From an uncultured Akkermansia sp. (lineage in GTDB: Bacteria; Verrucomicrobiota; Verrucomicrobiia; Verrucomicrobiales; Akkermansiaceae), in assembly GCA_947626545.1 (NCBI GenBank), contig CANQSS010000006.1, forward strand, positions 1 to 64,000: a stretch of DNA of 64,000 bases, read 5' to 3'. Numbering within the stretch: the first letter of the stretch is position 1; every line of letters begins with the position of its first letter. Under the pieces are notes generated by a model that was not told the DNA's origin, made no database searches, and saw only the letters and a program-made list of their open reading frames with translations. Positions 40,168 through 49,155 of this stretch are shown in pieces. The translations under genes and the position numbers were made by a program.

Positions 40168-42111
40168 TTACCGTTTGGAACTTCTGCCTTCACAGTCACG
40201 CTGCAGCGCCTGCCAGAGCGAATCAATGCCGGCAGAAACAGCTTCCTTCGAGGCAGCCAAATCCACGCCGGGTTGACTGTGGGCGAAAAGGTAGAACTTA
40301 ATCTTCGGCTCGGTGCCGCTGGGGCGCACCGCAAAACTGCGGCCATCCGCCAAGTCAATGAACAGTAAATTTTCTGCCGGCACAGGGTCCCCTTCGGCAT
40401 CCTTCATCGTGCCGTGCGAGAAATCACGCACGGCAACTACGGGCGAGCCGTCCATTTGTGTGGGCGGGGCAGAGATGAAGCTGTGCGTCAGCGCGGCAAT
40501 CTGCGCTGCGCCGTCCGCTCCCTCCATCACCAAGCTTTTTCCTACTTCCTGGTAGTAGCCGAATTGGGTGTAGAGCGAATTGAGGCACTCCAACAGACTG
40601 GTGTGGCGAGATGCGAGGTAGGCGTTAAGCTCGGCCAGACAGAGCGCGGCGGCATTGGCGTCTTTGTCGCGCACAAAGTCCTGCGCCAAGTAGCCGTAAC
40701 TCTCCTCTCCGCCAAAAACGAAGTACTTGCTATGTTGCAAGCGCAGGGATCGTGTCGTCGCTTCATCCATGCGACGGTAGTCGGCGCGCAGATCCTCGGG
40801 GATAGCGTGCTCATATTTGCCGAGTTTGGCGGCAATATACTTGAAGCCGGTGAGAACATTGACAGTTTGGATGCCGTGGGCGGCGGCGATGGCGTCTTGC
40901 AGCGGGCTGGTTACATAGGTTTTGACCATCACAGCATGCTGCTCATTCTGCGGGGTCACAATTCCGAGCTCCCGCATGCTCATGCAGCGGTACCAGGCCA
41001 GCAGGCAGCCCGTCTGGTTGCCGGTGAGCAGTTGCATCTTGCCCGTGCTTTTGTCACGCACGGCAATTCCCATGCGGTCGCTGTCCGGGTCGGTAGCAAT
41101 GACGAGGTCGGCCTTCTCCGCATCCGCCTGGGCGATAGCCATATCCAAAGCAGGAGCATTTTCAGGGTTAGGGCTCTCTACGGTGGGGAAACGTCCATCC
41201 TGCACATCCTGCGCGGCCACTGTACTCACTTGGCAGCCCAGCTCGCGCAGCAGGGGGACAATGCAGCGCTTGCCGGTGCCGTGCAAATTGGTGTACACCA
41301 CTTTCGCCGCCCCTGCCTGTGCGAACACTTCCGGGCGCAGGATGATTCCCTTGAGCCGTTCCATGAAGCGCGCATCCATTTCGGCTCCCAGCGTACGCAG
41401 CGAGCCGCGTTCAGATTCGGGCAGGGGGGCATAGGCGTCGCTCGTCAGCGCATTCACCTCTTCAATCACGCCGGTATCGTGGGGCGGCACCAGTTGCGCA
41501 CCATCGTTGAAGTAGGCCTTAAATCCGTTGTCATGCGCCGGGTTGTGGGAGGCCGTGATGACCACACCGGTATCGGCGTTCAGCTCGCGGATGGCGAAGG
41601 AAACCTCCGGTGTGGAGCAGGGACCATCGAACAGCGCGCAATCGCAACCCAAGTCCATTGCTATTTTTGCGCACAGCTCAGCAAAGTCGCGCGAGAAGTG
41701 GCGCGTATCGTGCCCTACTACAATGAGCGGTTTGCGGGAACCGACAAATTGACGGACGTAGGTGATGAGCCCGCGCATGGCGCGCCCCACGTTGTAAAAA
41801 TTCATGCATGCCGTACCAACGCAGGGATGCTCCGGTCTCCCGTTCACTCCGCCTTGGCCTTGCTCGGCGGCGGTGACAGTAGCGCCGATGGTACGACCGC
41901 GCAGTCCCCCCGTACCGAAGGCAAGGGTCTTGTAAAACCGGTTGTTGAGCTCTGCCCAATTTTGTTGCTCAGTGAGCTCGCTCACTGCAGCCGTCGCTAC
42001 AGGATCCGTTGTGCCCTTTAGCAGTAGCTGGATATTTTTCAGCGTTGCCTCCTGCAGTTTTCCCGCTGCTACCGCCCGCTCCAATGCTTGCAATTCTTGC
42101 TCGCTCATCAT
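40168..42111 (-). CDS. Phosphoglucomutase/phosphomannomutase-family enzyme
   Basis: A 647-aa alpha-D-phosphohexomutase. Catalytic serine loop is VVITASHNPAHDNGFK, metal-binding loop ATDPDSDRMGIA, sugar-binding loop FGGEESYGYLAQDFVRDKD and phosphate-binding RPSGTEPKIKFY. The N-terminus has FGTGGLRG. Length and motifs match the long PgcA-type phosphoglucomutases. Two adjacent ATGs (42111 and 42108) lie 9-12 bases after the -10 box. First gene of the operon with DUF486 and xerD. Confidence 0.94.
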   Translation of the reverse strand: MMSEQELQALERAVAAGKLQEATLKNIQLLLKGTTDPVATAAVSELTEQQNWAELNNRFYKTLAFGTGGLRGRTIGATVTAAEQGQGGVNGRPEHPCVGTACMNFYNVGRAMRGLITYVRQFVGSRKPLIVVGHDTRHFSRDFAELCAKIAMDLGCDCALFDGPCSTPEVSFAIRELNADTGVVITASHNPAHDNGFKAYFNDGAQLVPPHDTGVIEEVNALTSDAYAPLPESERGSLRTLGAEMDARFMERLKGIILRPEVFAQAGAAKVVYTNLHGTGKRCIVPLLRELGCQVSTVAAQDVQDGRFPTVESPNPENAPALDMAIAQADAEKADLVIATDPDSDRMGIAVRDKSTGKMQLLTGNQTGCLLAWYRCMSMRELGIVTPQNEQHAVMVKTYVTSPLQDAIAAAHGIQTVNVLTGFKYIAAKLGKYEHAIPEDLRADYRRMDEATTRSLRLQHSKYFVFGGEESYGYLAQDFVRDKDANAAALCLAELNAYLASRHTSLLECLNSLYTQFGYYQEVGKSLVMEGADGAAQIAALTHSFISAPPTQMDGSPVVAVRDFSHGTMKDAEGDPVPAENLLFIDLADGRSFAVRPSGTEPKIKFYLFAHSQPGVDLAASKEAVSAGIDSLWQALQRDCEGRSSKR

Positions 42112-42120
42112 AGCGCCGTC

Positions 42121-42149
42121 ATTCTAGCATATGCAGAAAAATTAGCCAA
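42121..42149 (-). promoter_or_regulatory. Promoter of the phosphohexomutase-xerD operon, nearly leaderless
   Basis: Minus strand: TTGGCT (42149-42144), 17-nt spacer, TAGAAT (42126-42121), nine bases, ATG at 42111. Confidence 0.6.
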
Positions 42150-42186
42150 CTTTTTTTCTCAGGCCTCTAGGGCAACCGCATTTTGC

Positions 42187-42216
42187 TTGACAGGAGCATA
42201 GGGTCGCGTGTAAGGT
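42187..42216 (+). promoter_or_regulatory. Promoter of the secreted thioredoxin-like gene, leaderless
   Basis: TTGACA (42187-42192), 18-nt spacer, TAAGGT (42211-42216), six bases, ATG at 42223. The -35 follows directly on half of a GGCAACCGCATT repeat hairpin. Confidence 0.6.
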
Positions 42217-42222
42217 GAATCC

Positions 42223-43422
42223 ATGAAAGTGTGGATAACAGGGATTTTTTGTGTGGCAGCAGCGTTTGTGGCATCCCCTGCGATTGCAACGACTGCGGCA
42301 GAAAAATTGAATCCAGCACCCGAGGCCGACGTAGAGATGAAGAGGAACTACCGCGACACTTGGCGATGGTTGGAATTAATGAACGGCGAGGTAGAGAATG
42401 ATGCGGCCTATTATTTTTTCGTGCGCACCGGCACAGATCGCCCGGAGGATTTGCAGGAGCTGAGCGAAGTGTTTCATGTGATGAACGGAGTGTATAAAGG
42501 CATGCGGAAAGAAGGTGTGGAGATGCTGTTTGTGGGGCGAGGAAGCAAGGAAATGCTTGAAACACGCTTGAAGAGGGCAAAGGCAAATTTCCCGGCATGC
42601 CACGACGATTCGAAGGGGGTTGGTGCGATGCCGGGGTACCGATCGCGTCCACGCAAAGGTATTACCGTGGTGGATGCCGATGGCAATGTTGTTGCGGAAA
42701 CTAAGAATTTGAACCTGCTGCCAAACTGGCGTTTCATCATCGAGAAGTGGGTAGCCATGAAAAATGTTAGAAATGACCCCAGGAAAGTGAAGAGCCTGCT
42801 TGCGGAGCCTTTGCCGGGGCAGGAAAAGGCCTCTGATGTGAGTTTCGGGGATGTCAGCAGCGATTGTGGAAACGACACTGTGCCCGAGGATGAGCAGCAA
42901 CAGCTTGATACAAACGGCAGCAATTTTGCTGATTTTTTGCGAAAACTGGACGACAAGCAGGCGCTACTCGTCAACCCTGCCGCGCGCTATTTTGTGGCCG
43001 TGTTTTTTGATCTTGAACTTGTGGAGGGAAATACGGTAGAAACGAGTTCGTCTTTGCAAGATATTCGAGAAAACGAAATAAAAAAGCTGCGCGAAATAGC
43101 CAAAACGCATTTTCGTCCCGATGTGCAACTCTTTTATGTGACGTACAAAAAGAAGAGCGTCGACGAGTTTCGTGCTGCGGTGAACGCTAATGCGCCGGTA
43201 TATAGCTGTGAGGAGCATCCAGAATTGCGCAAGCACCCATCAATCGTGGCTGCTTGTTCGCATGATATAAACGACTTGCCTTCCGTTTCCGTTACGCGCG
43301 CGCTGGATTTAAGGATTCTTGCGGAGGGACGCAAGCCTGTAGCTGACGATTTGGAGACGTTGCTCACAGCCGAGGAAGCCAAGCAAGGGATCGAGAGAGA
43401 ACAGGAGCCAGATCGCCACTGA
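42223..43422 (+). CDS. Secreted protein with two possible thioredoxin-like domains
   Basis: A 399-aa exported protein: signal peptide (residues 1-23, ending SPAIAT). Residues 55-180 (YYFFVRTGTDRPEDLQELSE, MLFVGRGSKEM, GITVVDADGNVVAE) have the strand-helix order of a thioredoxin fold without a CxxC motif; residues 240-350 look like a second, weaker copy. If so, it would be structural or binding rather than redox-active. No family recognised. It ends just before a repeat array. Confidence 0.6.
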   Translation: MKVWITGIFCVAAAFVASPAIATTAAEKLNPAPEADVEMKRNYRDTWRWLELMNGEVENDAAYYFFVRTGTDRPEDLQELSEVFHVMNGVYKGMRKEGVEMLFVGRGSKEMLETRLKRAKANFPACHDDSKGVGAMPGYRSRPRKGITVVDADGNVVAETKNLNLLPNWRFIIEKWVAMKNVRNDPRKVKSLLAEPLPGQEKASDVSFGDVSSDCGNDTVPEDEQQQLDTNGSNFADFLRKLDDKQALLVNPAARYFVAVFFDLELVEGNTVETSSSLQDIRENEIKKLREIAKTHFRPDVQLFYVTYKKKSVDEFRAAVNANAPVYSCEEHPELRKHPSIVAACSHDINDLPSVSVTRALDLRILAEGRKPVADDLETLLTAEEAKQGIEREQEPDRH

Positions 43423-44152
43423 GCCAGACCATTTACGATTTACGATTTACGATTTGGAAATTTGGCGAGCCTCCGGCTCACGGAACTGCGGAGCGTAAGC
43501 GGAGGTGGTGAATGGAGTATGACTGGTGGTTGGTTCGAAAGGTCTGCGAATTTTGCAGAGCCAGGTTCACGGCTTGGCCAAATCGGTGAGCGTTTTTTGG
43601 AAAAAACCGCTCGTTTATTTACGATTTAAATCATTTACGATTTACAACACGCACGACGGTCCCGATGAGGGCGCACGCGTTAACGGGCGGTAAGTGAGTA
43701 TGGACAGCACGCATGCGCTGCCCCGCAGGGGCAAGTAGGCAATGGGGTGCCTACGAGTCAACTCGAGAAGTTCGTGCGCGTTGAGTGGAGGAGCGGAGGC
43801 AGACAAAGACTGCCTCCGTCGTACATCACACATCGTACATAGGCGACGTCCCGCCGCCACCGCCCCTTTCTAACCACGTCCGCGCACGATTTTACGACAT
43901 CTCGCTCGCATTTGCTCTGCATCCCCGCGCCGCAGGCGCGCGAACTCCCAAATCGTAAATCGTAAATCGTAAATAACCAACAGCTTATGCTGCATGATGT
44001 GCCGTTGACTACCTATTTGGATCGCTTTTTCTTGGGACGGATGTGGTCGATGTGAGACTTTCCTGTTTTTTCCTGTTAATTTCTTTTCTTTCAAATTTGA
44101 AATGTTGGGGGGAGAATGAGGATTTCAACAACCATAGAAAGGAATACAAAAT
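43423..44152. repeat. Long repeat mosaic upstream of a small membrane protein
   Basis: Heptamers (43434-43459), a body (43460-43580), a GAGCG/T-tract hairpin (43588-43612), heptamers (43613-43645), the hairpin module ending in GAGTCAA (43647-43765, GTAGGCA/TGCCTAC stem), a GGCAG...CTGCC hairpin, inverted TCGTACA heptamers (43818-43842), an inverted body (43845-43950), heptamers (43951-43973) and the plus-oriented gene-start motif ending TTGGGACGGATGTG (43974-44047). A perfect 14-bp palindrome TTTCAAATTTGAAA (44089-44102) precedes a possible GAGAAT -10 box. No gene seen. Confidence 0.78.
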
Positions 44153-44365
44153 ATGAATGGAAATTTCATTTGCTTTATTGGTGGAATAGCGGTGTGTGCG
44201 GCATTGTGTGCGCTGGGATGTTGCCCGAAGGGGCGTGAATGGCGCGAAAAAGCCATGGAAAAGGGCCGCGAGGCAAAGCGCAAAGCCCAAGAGGCCTGGG
44301 GCAAGATGAAAAGCGAAGCCAAGGAGAGAATGGAGTCATCCGTTCCCCACACCGATGTTCAGTAA
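44153..44365 (+). CDS. Small membrane-anchored helical protein
   Basis: A 70-aa protein: a hydrophobic N-terminal segment (CFIGGIAVCAALCALGCCP) that is either a membrane anchor or a lipoprotein signal ending at LGCC, followed by a strongly charged amphipathic helix (REKAMEKGREAKRKAQEAWGK). An AAGGAA ribosome site lies 9 nt upstream of the ATG. It overlaps the next gene by 11 nt, so it is probably coupled to the L,D-transpeptidase. The tail resembles apolipoprotein-like or CsbD/DUF-type stress helices, without a firm match. Confidence 0.6.
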   Translation: MNGNFICFIGGIAVCAALCALGCCPKGREWREKAMEKGREAKRKAQEAWGKMKSEAKERMESSVPHTDVQ

Positions 44366-45029
44366 TGACAATTCCTCCCCCCGTGTGCAGCGCATCGGCC
44401 GCAGCGCTGCGCGCGGGTGGGCAACAGCGGTCTGTTCGCTTTGTCTGGTGAGCTGCAGTACGGGATGGTGGCCCTGGCTGCAAGAGGAAGAGCTTGATCA
44501 AGTGGAGTTCATACAGCCTGAGCCGGTCGTTCTTCCACCGCGTGCGATTCATTGCCGCAAAGCCGCGCGAAATGGCGAACTGCCTGCAGATGAGGAAAGC
44601 ATACCGCAGGATTATGTGGATTTTCGCAACAGCGGAGGTTATCGCACCTCGCTGCGCACCTGGCAGGATGCCGAGCGGCTGCGCAACAGTGGTCAACGTT
44701 GCGTCGTCATTGAGCTCTCCAACCAGCGTGGGCAGTACTTTGTGGACGGGCAGTTAGCCATGGATTTTCCGGTGTGTACCGGTACACCGTCTCATCCCAC
44801 GCCTACCGGTGCATTTCGTATCTCCGAAAAGGACCGTGACCACCGTTCCAACCTCTACCACTGTGCCATGCCTCTCTTCATGCGCCTCACAAATGATGGC
44901 ATTGGCTTGCATGTGGGGGACGTTTTCCGTGTGCCTGCTTCACACGGTTGCATCCGTCTCACCCGAGAGGCCTGTGCCACCCTCTTCCATGACCTCCCCC
45001 ACGGCACAGAGGTGCTTATCCGACCATAA
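44355..45029 (+). CDS. L,D-transpeptidase (YkuD family), probable lipoprotein
   Basis: A cell-wall cross-linking or anchoring enzyme of 224 aa. The N-terminus carries a signal with lipobox LVSC. The YkuD catalytic domain occupies about 110-224 with the signature LHVGDVFRVPASHGCIRLT: His, Ser and the nucleophile Cys are intact. Starts within the previous 70-aa gene (11-nt overlap), so both act in the envelope. Convergent with the lipoprotein gene behind it, with a terminator between. Confidence 0.93.
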   Translation: MFSNDNSSPRVQRIGRSAARGWATAVCSLCLVSCSTGWWPWLQEEELDQVEFIQPEPVVLPPRAIHCRKAARNGELPADEESIPQDYVDFRNSGGYRTSLRTWQDAERLRNSGQRCVVIELSNQRGQYFVDGQLAMDFPVCTGTPSHPTPTGAFRISEKDRDHRSNLYHCAMPLFMRLTNDGIGLHVGDVFRVPASHGCIRLTREACATLFHDLPHGTEVLIRP

Positions 45030-45055
45030 AAACGGCGCGGCTGCTGAGCCGCGCC
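45028..45055 (-). terminator. Rho-independent terminator of the 45091-45828 lipoprotein gene
   Basis: GGCGCGGCT pairs with AGCCGCGCC around a 4-nt loop. On the minus strand it is followed by GTTTTTA, so it serves the minus-strand lipoprotein gene; on the plus strand there is no T run. Confidence 0.75.
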
Positions 45056-45090
45056 TGTCCGCCCGCATATTTCCTTACCCCCTCCCTCCG

Positions 45091-45828
45091 TTAGCGATCA
45101 ATGGCGATAAAGGGAACCTCATTGGTTACATAGTCCCGCCATTCACCGGTCCCGCTATACGTGTCATAACCGAGGTACTGATCCCTGTCCCACACTTGGA
45201 AACACAAACCCAATCGAGCCATTCCCGACTGAAAGTTCACTTCGGCGCGTACGACGCAACCCTGCCGCGAGGTAATAACCGCTTGGTTGACCTGGATTAG
45301 ATTGACACCTGTTTGACCAGTGTTGGCCGCGATAATGTCCGTCGGGACAGTGCAACCCATCAGATGGATCATTGCGTCGGGTATACCATTGCTTGATTGG
45401 AAAGTGACGTAGAGATACCCTTTGCCCGAACTTCCCCCCGCTACATAGTAAGCAATGTGGGAGGGAGTCGTAGTCGCAGCGCCAGTGACACCCCCCTCAA
45501 CAATGGTGCCGCCGTCCGAATCGCCAATCACCTCGGCGTTATCCGCAACCACATTGTCGAAGTCACTATTGGTTGTACCGCCTCCTATGTCCTTTGTCAT
45601 CATGTCACGGAACCCTTGTTGGAGCGAAACTTTTTTATCACCCACGTAGCCGCCGTTTCCATAGACATCGCAGGATGGGGAACCAATGAAGCGGAAAGCC
45701 TTGGATCCATTCTCAAACTGTTGGATAGAAACGTAATAATCCTGACCTTCGCCACCACCGCCACAAGAAGAGATGAGAGCCGCAGCCATGGCTGCTACGG
45801 GAAAAGCGATTTTGCTGATTGGTTTCAT
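45091..45828 (-). CDS. Predicted lipoprotein, unknown function
   Basis: A 245-aa protein with a good lipoprotein signal: basic start, hydrophobic core and LISSC followed by GGGGEG. The mature part is rich in Gly, Asn, Thr and Asp, mostly predicted strand, with four scattered cysteines (SPSCDVYG, LMGCTVP, RQGCVVR, LGLCFQV) that could form two disulfides in the periplasm or at the surface. No domain recognised. It has its own promoter with a 55-nt leader and its own terminator. Confidence 0.7.
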   Translation of the reverse strand: MKPISKIAFPVAAMAAALISSCGGGGEGQDYYVSIQQFENGSKAFRFIGSPSCDVYGNGGYVGDKKVSLQQGFRDMMTKDIGGGTTNSDFDNVVADNAEVIGDSDGGTIVEGGVTGAATTTPSHIAYYVAGGSSGKGYLYVTFQSSNGIPDAMIHLMGCTVPTDIIAANTGQTGVNLIQVNQAVITSRQGCVVRAEVNFQSGMARLGLCFQVWDRDQYLGYDTYSGTGEWRDYVTNEVPFIAIDR

Positions 45829-45882
45829 GGGGAGTCCGTTTTGAAGTAATACCTCGGCAAGATAATTACCCGAAGCGTCATC

Positions 45883-45912
45883 ATACTACCCGACACCGAC
45901 CCCGAGAGTCAA
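45883..45912 (-). promoter_or_regulatory. Promoter of the lipoprotein gene
   Basis: Minus strand: TTGACT (45912-45907), 18-nt spacer, TAGTAT (45888-45883). Leader about 50 nt. Confidence 0.6.
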
Positions 45913-46051
45913 GAAAAAAGTGAGAATTTTTCAAAACAAAGAGATTTTTTTCATTGTTTGCCTAAATTTCCGGGAATACGCGTGATCAACCGCCCTGAAT
46001 GAGCCTTCGCTTTTTCCGCCTTTATTGAAGCGCGTTTTCCCCAGCGCGGGA

Positions 46052-47149
46052 TCAAATTATTTGCAGGACAATTTCATCGGCTAAGAGAAAGCCGCGGGGG
46101 GAGAGTATGAGGCGGCCACCGGAAAGAGTGCAGAGGCCTTCGTCCGCCAGAGAGCGTATGACATCGTGACGAGCGGGCGGGACGAGGGAAAGTGCAATGC
46201 CCTCATCTGTGCGCAGGCCGAGAGCGATGAGTTCGGTACGACGTTGCTCGGGGGAGAGTTGTTCGACGGAGCCGGGCGGGAGCTGCCCTTGCGCGAGAGA
46301 AGCGATGTAGCGTGTTGTGTCGTGGGCGTTCTCATAGCGGACGCCGCACACCGTACCGCAGGCGCCGGGGCCGAGGCCGGTGTAATCCTCGCCTCGCCAG
46401 CAGGAGAGATTGTGCAGAGAGCGCTCGCGGTCATTTATGGCATAGTTGGAGATCTCGTAATGACGGTAGCCGGCAGAGGTGAGCAGCTCGTGTGCCAGGG
46501 AGTACGAGCGCACTTCTTCCTCTTCAGTCGGGGGGACGGTAATGGAGGCGGCGAAGGGGGTACCGGGTTCGATGGTGAGGCTGTAGGTAGAGACGTGATC
46601 CGGCTGCAGCGCGACGGTTTGTTCCAGAGTTTGGCGCCAGTCATGCAGGCTCAGCCCGGGCAGACAGAACATGAGATCAATATTCACTCGCATGCCTCCT
46701 TCCTCCCGCAGCATGTTCACACTCGCAGCAATGTCCTCCGGTTTGTGTTCTCGTCCGAGGGTTTTGAGGATAAGAGGATTAAAACTCTGCGCGCCCAGCG
46801 AGACACGCGTGATACCCAGCGCGTGCCACTGCCGGACTTTGGTGCGAGTGAACGTGGCGGGGTTCGCCTCAAAGCTCCATTCTTCCAAGTGGTCGAGGTC
46901 CAAGTGGCTGCGCAGGCCATCAACGAGGAGTCGGAGGTGCGTAGGAGAGAGCATGCTGGGCGTGCCTCCGCCGAAGTAGAGAGTACGCGGCGCGGCTCCC
47001 TTCGGCAAGCGCAATTTTGCCTCCGCCACCACGGCCTCCACGAAGCCTCTCATGTTTGTTGCGCCGGGTGTGTGTTTGAAAAAGGCGCAATACGGACACA
47101 CCCTGTGGCAGAAGGGGATGTGGATGTAGATGTGCTCTGCTGCCTGCAT
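46052..47149 (-). CDS. hemW: Radical SAM heme chaperone HemW
   Basis: Delivers heme to apoproteins such as respiratory enzymes. 365 aa with the radical-SAM cluster motif CHRVCPYC (residues about 14-21), YFGGGTPSM and SFEANPATF, and the HemW C-terminal domain. It is not a coproporphyrinogen oxidase: the HemN-specific N-terminal extension is missing. Second gene of an operon, 29 nt after the metallohydrolase. Confidence 0.92.
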   Translation of the reverse strand: MQAAEHIYIHIPFCHRVCPYCAFFKHTPGATNMRGFVEAVVAEAKLRLPKGAAPRTLYFGGGTPSMLSPTHLRLLVDGLRSHLDLDHLEEWSFEANPATFTRTKVRQWHALGITRVSLGAQSFNPLILKTLGREHKPEDIAASVNMLREEGGMRVNIDLMFCLPGLSLHDWRQTLEQTVALQPDHVSTYSLTIEPGTPFAASITVPPTEEEEVRSYSLAHELLTSAGYRHYEISNYAINDRERSLHNLSCWRGEDYTGLGPGACGTVCGVRYENAHDTTRYIASLAQGQLPPGSVEQLSPEQRRTELIALGLRTDEGIALSLVPPARHDVIRSLADEGLCTLSGGRLILSPRGFLLADEIVLQII

Positions 47150-47178
47150 GGTTGGGAGGTGCGCTGCAGCCGGGCAGA

Positions 47179-47946
47179 CTACTGTGTGATGATTTCGCCG
47201 TCCTCCGGAACAATCACGTTCCGCAGATTCAATGCGCGGATGTCAGCTCGGGTTACGGTAAGGTGGCTCACCGTGTCCATGTGGCTGGCGATGATGAGAG
47301 CGTCCTTGGCGTATTCGGCTAGGGCGGAGACATCCTCTGTGCCCATGATGAGTTTTTCGCCGGAGGTCACACTGGCAGCGCAGGCGTTGACGACAACCAC
47401 GGCGGGATGGAAAGAATCCAGCGCCGTTTGGACTTCCGGGCACCAGATGGTATCACCGGCAATGTAGAGGGTCTTCTCCCCCGGGGCAGAAAAAACGATT
47501 CCCATGGCATCGTAAGGCATACCGATGCTCTCGCAGATGGGCTTGATGATTTCTCTGCGACCGTGCTGGCCGCCGGTTTTGAAGAGCGTAGAGCCCTTGA
47601 AGGGAGTGCCGCCCTTGTCGAGGATTCGCACATCCGTGAACTTGAATTTTTGGATGAGAGCGCGGTCGTTTTCACTCTGCACGAAGAAGGGAAGGTCTTT
47701 TTGGAGAGCGCCGAGGGCGAGCTCATCGATGTGATCCGGGTGCCAGTGCGTCAGAATCACCGCGTCCACATCGACAATTTCCTCGATGCTGATGGGGAGA
47801 TCGCAGCGAGGCTGGCGGATGTGAGGGTTGACGGCAGAATCGAAGCCGGGCATGGCTTCTTTGGGCAACAACCACGGATCAATTAAATACCGTGTGCCGT
47901 TGAAGGTGACAATGAGCGTAGCGTTCCGGATTTGGTGAATTTTCAT
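47179..47946 (-). CDS. Metallo-beta-lactamase-fold hydrolase (UlaG-like)
   Basis: A 255-aa MBL-fold protein. Metal site THWHPDHIDE, then TGGQHGRR and YIAGDTIWCPEV, IASHMDTVSH. The layout resembles UlaG/YtkL-type hydrolases; substrate unknown. First gene of the operon with hemW. No clear leaderless promoter was found here. Confidence 0.85.
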   Translation of the reverse strand: MKIHQIRNATLIVTFNGTRYLIDPWLLPKEAMPGFDSAVNPHIRQPRCDLPISIEEIVDVDAVILTHWHPDHIDELALGALQKDLPFFVQSENDRALIQKFKFTDVRILDKGGTPFKGSTLFKTGGQHGRREIIKPICESIGMPYDAMGIVFSAPGEKTLYIAGDTIWCPEVQTALDSFHPAVVVVNACAASVTSGEKLIMGTEDVSALAEYAKDALIIASHMDTVSHLTVTRADIRALNLRNVIVPEDGEIITQ

Positions 47947-48048
47947 GACGGTGTGCGATATGGAGACGGCGGAAGACGCCGCATTTGTTGAAAAAACAGG
48001 GCGAGTGACATGGCCGCCACTCGCCCCGAGAATAAGGGATATGGTTCT

Positions 48049-48792
48049 TTACAGATCTGCAGCAGCGGGCTTGTCAAGGAAGAACTTGGCGTCCGGGTGC
48101 TTCTGCAGGAAAGAGGCCGCGACATCCGCCGTGACGGGACCTTGGATGGCCTTTTTCACGATGGAGGCCTTTTTCTCGCCCCAAGCCATCAGACGCACCT
48201 TTTTGGCGCCCATGATGGTGGCTACACCCATTGTGATGGCAGTCTTGGGCACATTGTCGAAGCCGCCGAATGCAGGCGCAGCATCGGTCTTGGTAAGGTC
48301 ATCAAGGGTGACCTGGCGGGTGATGGTGGTGTCATCAGAGCCGGGTTCATTGAAGCCGATGTGTCCGGTGCGACCAATGCCGAGAATCTGCAAGTCGAGC
48401 CCGCCGCAGGCTTTGATCTTAGCCTCGTAAGCAGCGCAGTGGGCGGGAATTTCTTCCGGAGCCAGTGTACCGCAGGGCAGGTTCACGTTCTCGGGCTTGA
48501 TGTCAATGTGGTCGAACAGGTTGTGGTGCATGAAGTACCAGTACGACTCCTTATGCTCGTGGGGCAGCCCTGTGTACTCATCAAGGTTGAAAGTGGTCAC
48601 ATTGGCGAAGGAGAGACCCTCTTCCTTGTGCAGACGAATCAGCTCTGCGTAGAAGGGAAGGGGAGTAGCCCCGGTTGCCAGACCCAGCACCACGCCCTTG
48701 CCCTCTGCCTGGCGAGAGCGGATAAGCTCGGCAACTTCCGCCGCAAGTTTCTTGGCGGCGTCCTGAGGAGTATTGAAAACTTCGTATGTCAT
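48049..48792 (-). CDS. nagB: Glucosamine-6-phosphate deaminase
   Basis: Converts glucosamine-6-phosphate to fructose-6-phosphate and ammonia, feeding amino-sugar use. 247 aa: GLATGATPLPFYAELI, FNLDEYTGLP (catalytic Asp) and GIGRTGHIGFNEPGS with the catalytic His. Single gene with a promoter whose -10 lies nine bases before the ATG. A mucin-sugar diet would fit the lineage, but nagA is not in the window. Confidence 0.94.
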   Translation of the reverse strand: MTYEVFNTPQDAAKKLAAEVAELIRSRQAEGKGVVLGLATGATPLPFYAELIRLHKEEGLSFANVTTFNLDEYTGLPHEHKESYWYFMHHNLFDHIDIKPENVNLPCGTLAPEEIPAHCAAYEAKIKACGGLDLQILGIGRTGHIGFNEPGSDDTTITRQVTLDDLTKTDAAPAFGGFDNVPKTAITMGVATIMGAKKVRLMAWGEKKASIVKKAIQGPVTADVAASFLQKHPDAKFFLDKPAAADL

Positions 48793-48801
48793 AGCGGAGA
48801 C

Positions 48802-48829
48802 ATTCTATACCATTGATGAGTAAAATCAA
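48802..48829 (-). promoter_or_regulatory. Promoter of nagB, nearly leaderless
   Basis: Minus strand: TTGATT (48829-48824), 16-nt spacer, TAGAAT (48807-48802), nine bases, ATG at 48792. Confidence 0.6.
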
Positions 48830-49041
48830 CACCAAAATAAGCCATGGCAAACGCATTGGAAATGCGTTTGCTATGTACGATTTACGATTTACGATGTACG
48901 ATTTATTGATAATGTGCGCGTTGCGCATGTTTTTTTCGGATCATTAATGGAGGCTGAGATCCCTCTGGATCCATCATCATGATGACCGCCAGGGCAAACT
49001 CATTAGAAAATGCGTTTGCCGTGGCTGTCGCGATATTTCGC
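48830..49041. repeat. Hairpins and third-family repeat between nagB and tRNA-Val
   Basis: Hairpin GCAAACGCATT-GGA-AATGCGTTTGC (48847-48871), heptamers (48872-48902), a copy of the third repeat family (48904-48990: TTTTTTTCGGATCATTAA, a GATCCCTCTGGATC palindrome, CATCATCATGATGACCGC), and hairpin GGCAAACTCATT-AGAA-AATGCGTTTGCC (48993-49020). No gene seen. Confidence 0.75.
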
Positions 49042-49070
49042 TTGCATTCCCCTCGTCTCTCATGTACAAT
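49042..49070 (+). promoter_or_regulatory. Promoter of tRNA-Val
   Basis: TTGCAT (49042-49047), 17-nt spacer, TACAAT (49065-49070); the tRNA begins 12 nt further on. Confidence 0.65.
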
Positions 49071-49082
49071 GCGCCCGTTCGA

Positions 49083-49154
49083 GCACGGGTAGCTCAGTGG
49101 TAGAGCGGCTGCTTTACACGCAGTTGGTCAGGGGTTCGAATCCCTTCCCGTGTA
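49083..49154 (+). tRNA. tRNA-Val (anticodon TAC)
   Basis: Acceptor GCACGGG pairs with CCCGTGT (first pair G-U), D arm TAGCTCAGTGGTAGAGC, anticodon loop TTTACAC giving TAC (reads GTA), T arm GGTTCGAATCC. Discriminator A, no encoded CCA. The DNA just behind it has the marks of an integrated element. Confidence 0.93.
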
Positions 49155-49155
49155 G

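Noticed and set aside
40414..42021. Long plus-strand open frame (535 codons) opposite the phosphohexomutase gene
   Set aside because: It is antisense to a gene with complete catalytic motifs, shows no domain of its own, and arises from high GC codon bias.
42089..42215. Intergenic gap tested for a riboswitch or attenuator
   Set aside because: Only two back-to-back promoters and half a repeat hairpin are present.
46166..47467. 433-codon plus-strand frame opposite hemW and the hydrolase
   Set aside because: Antisense shadow of two clear genes; no recognisable protein features.
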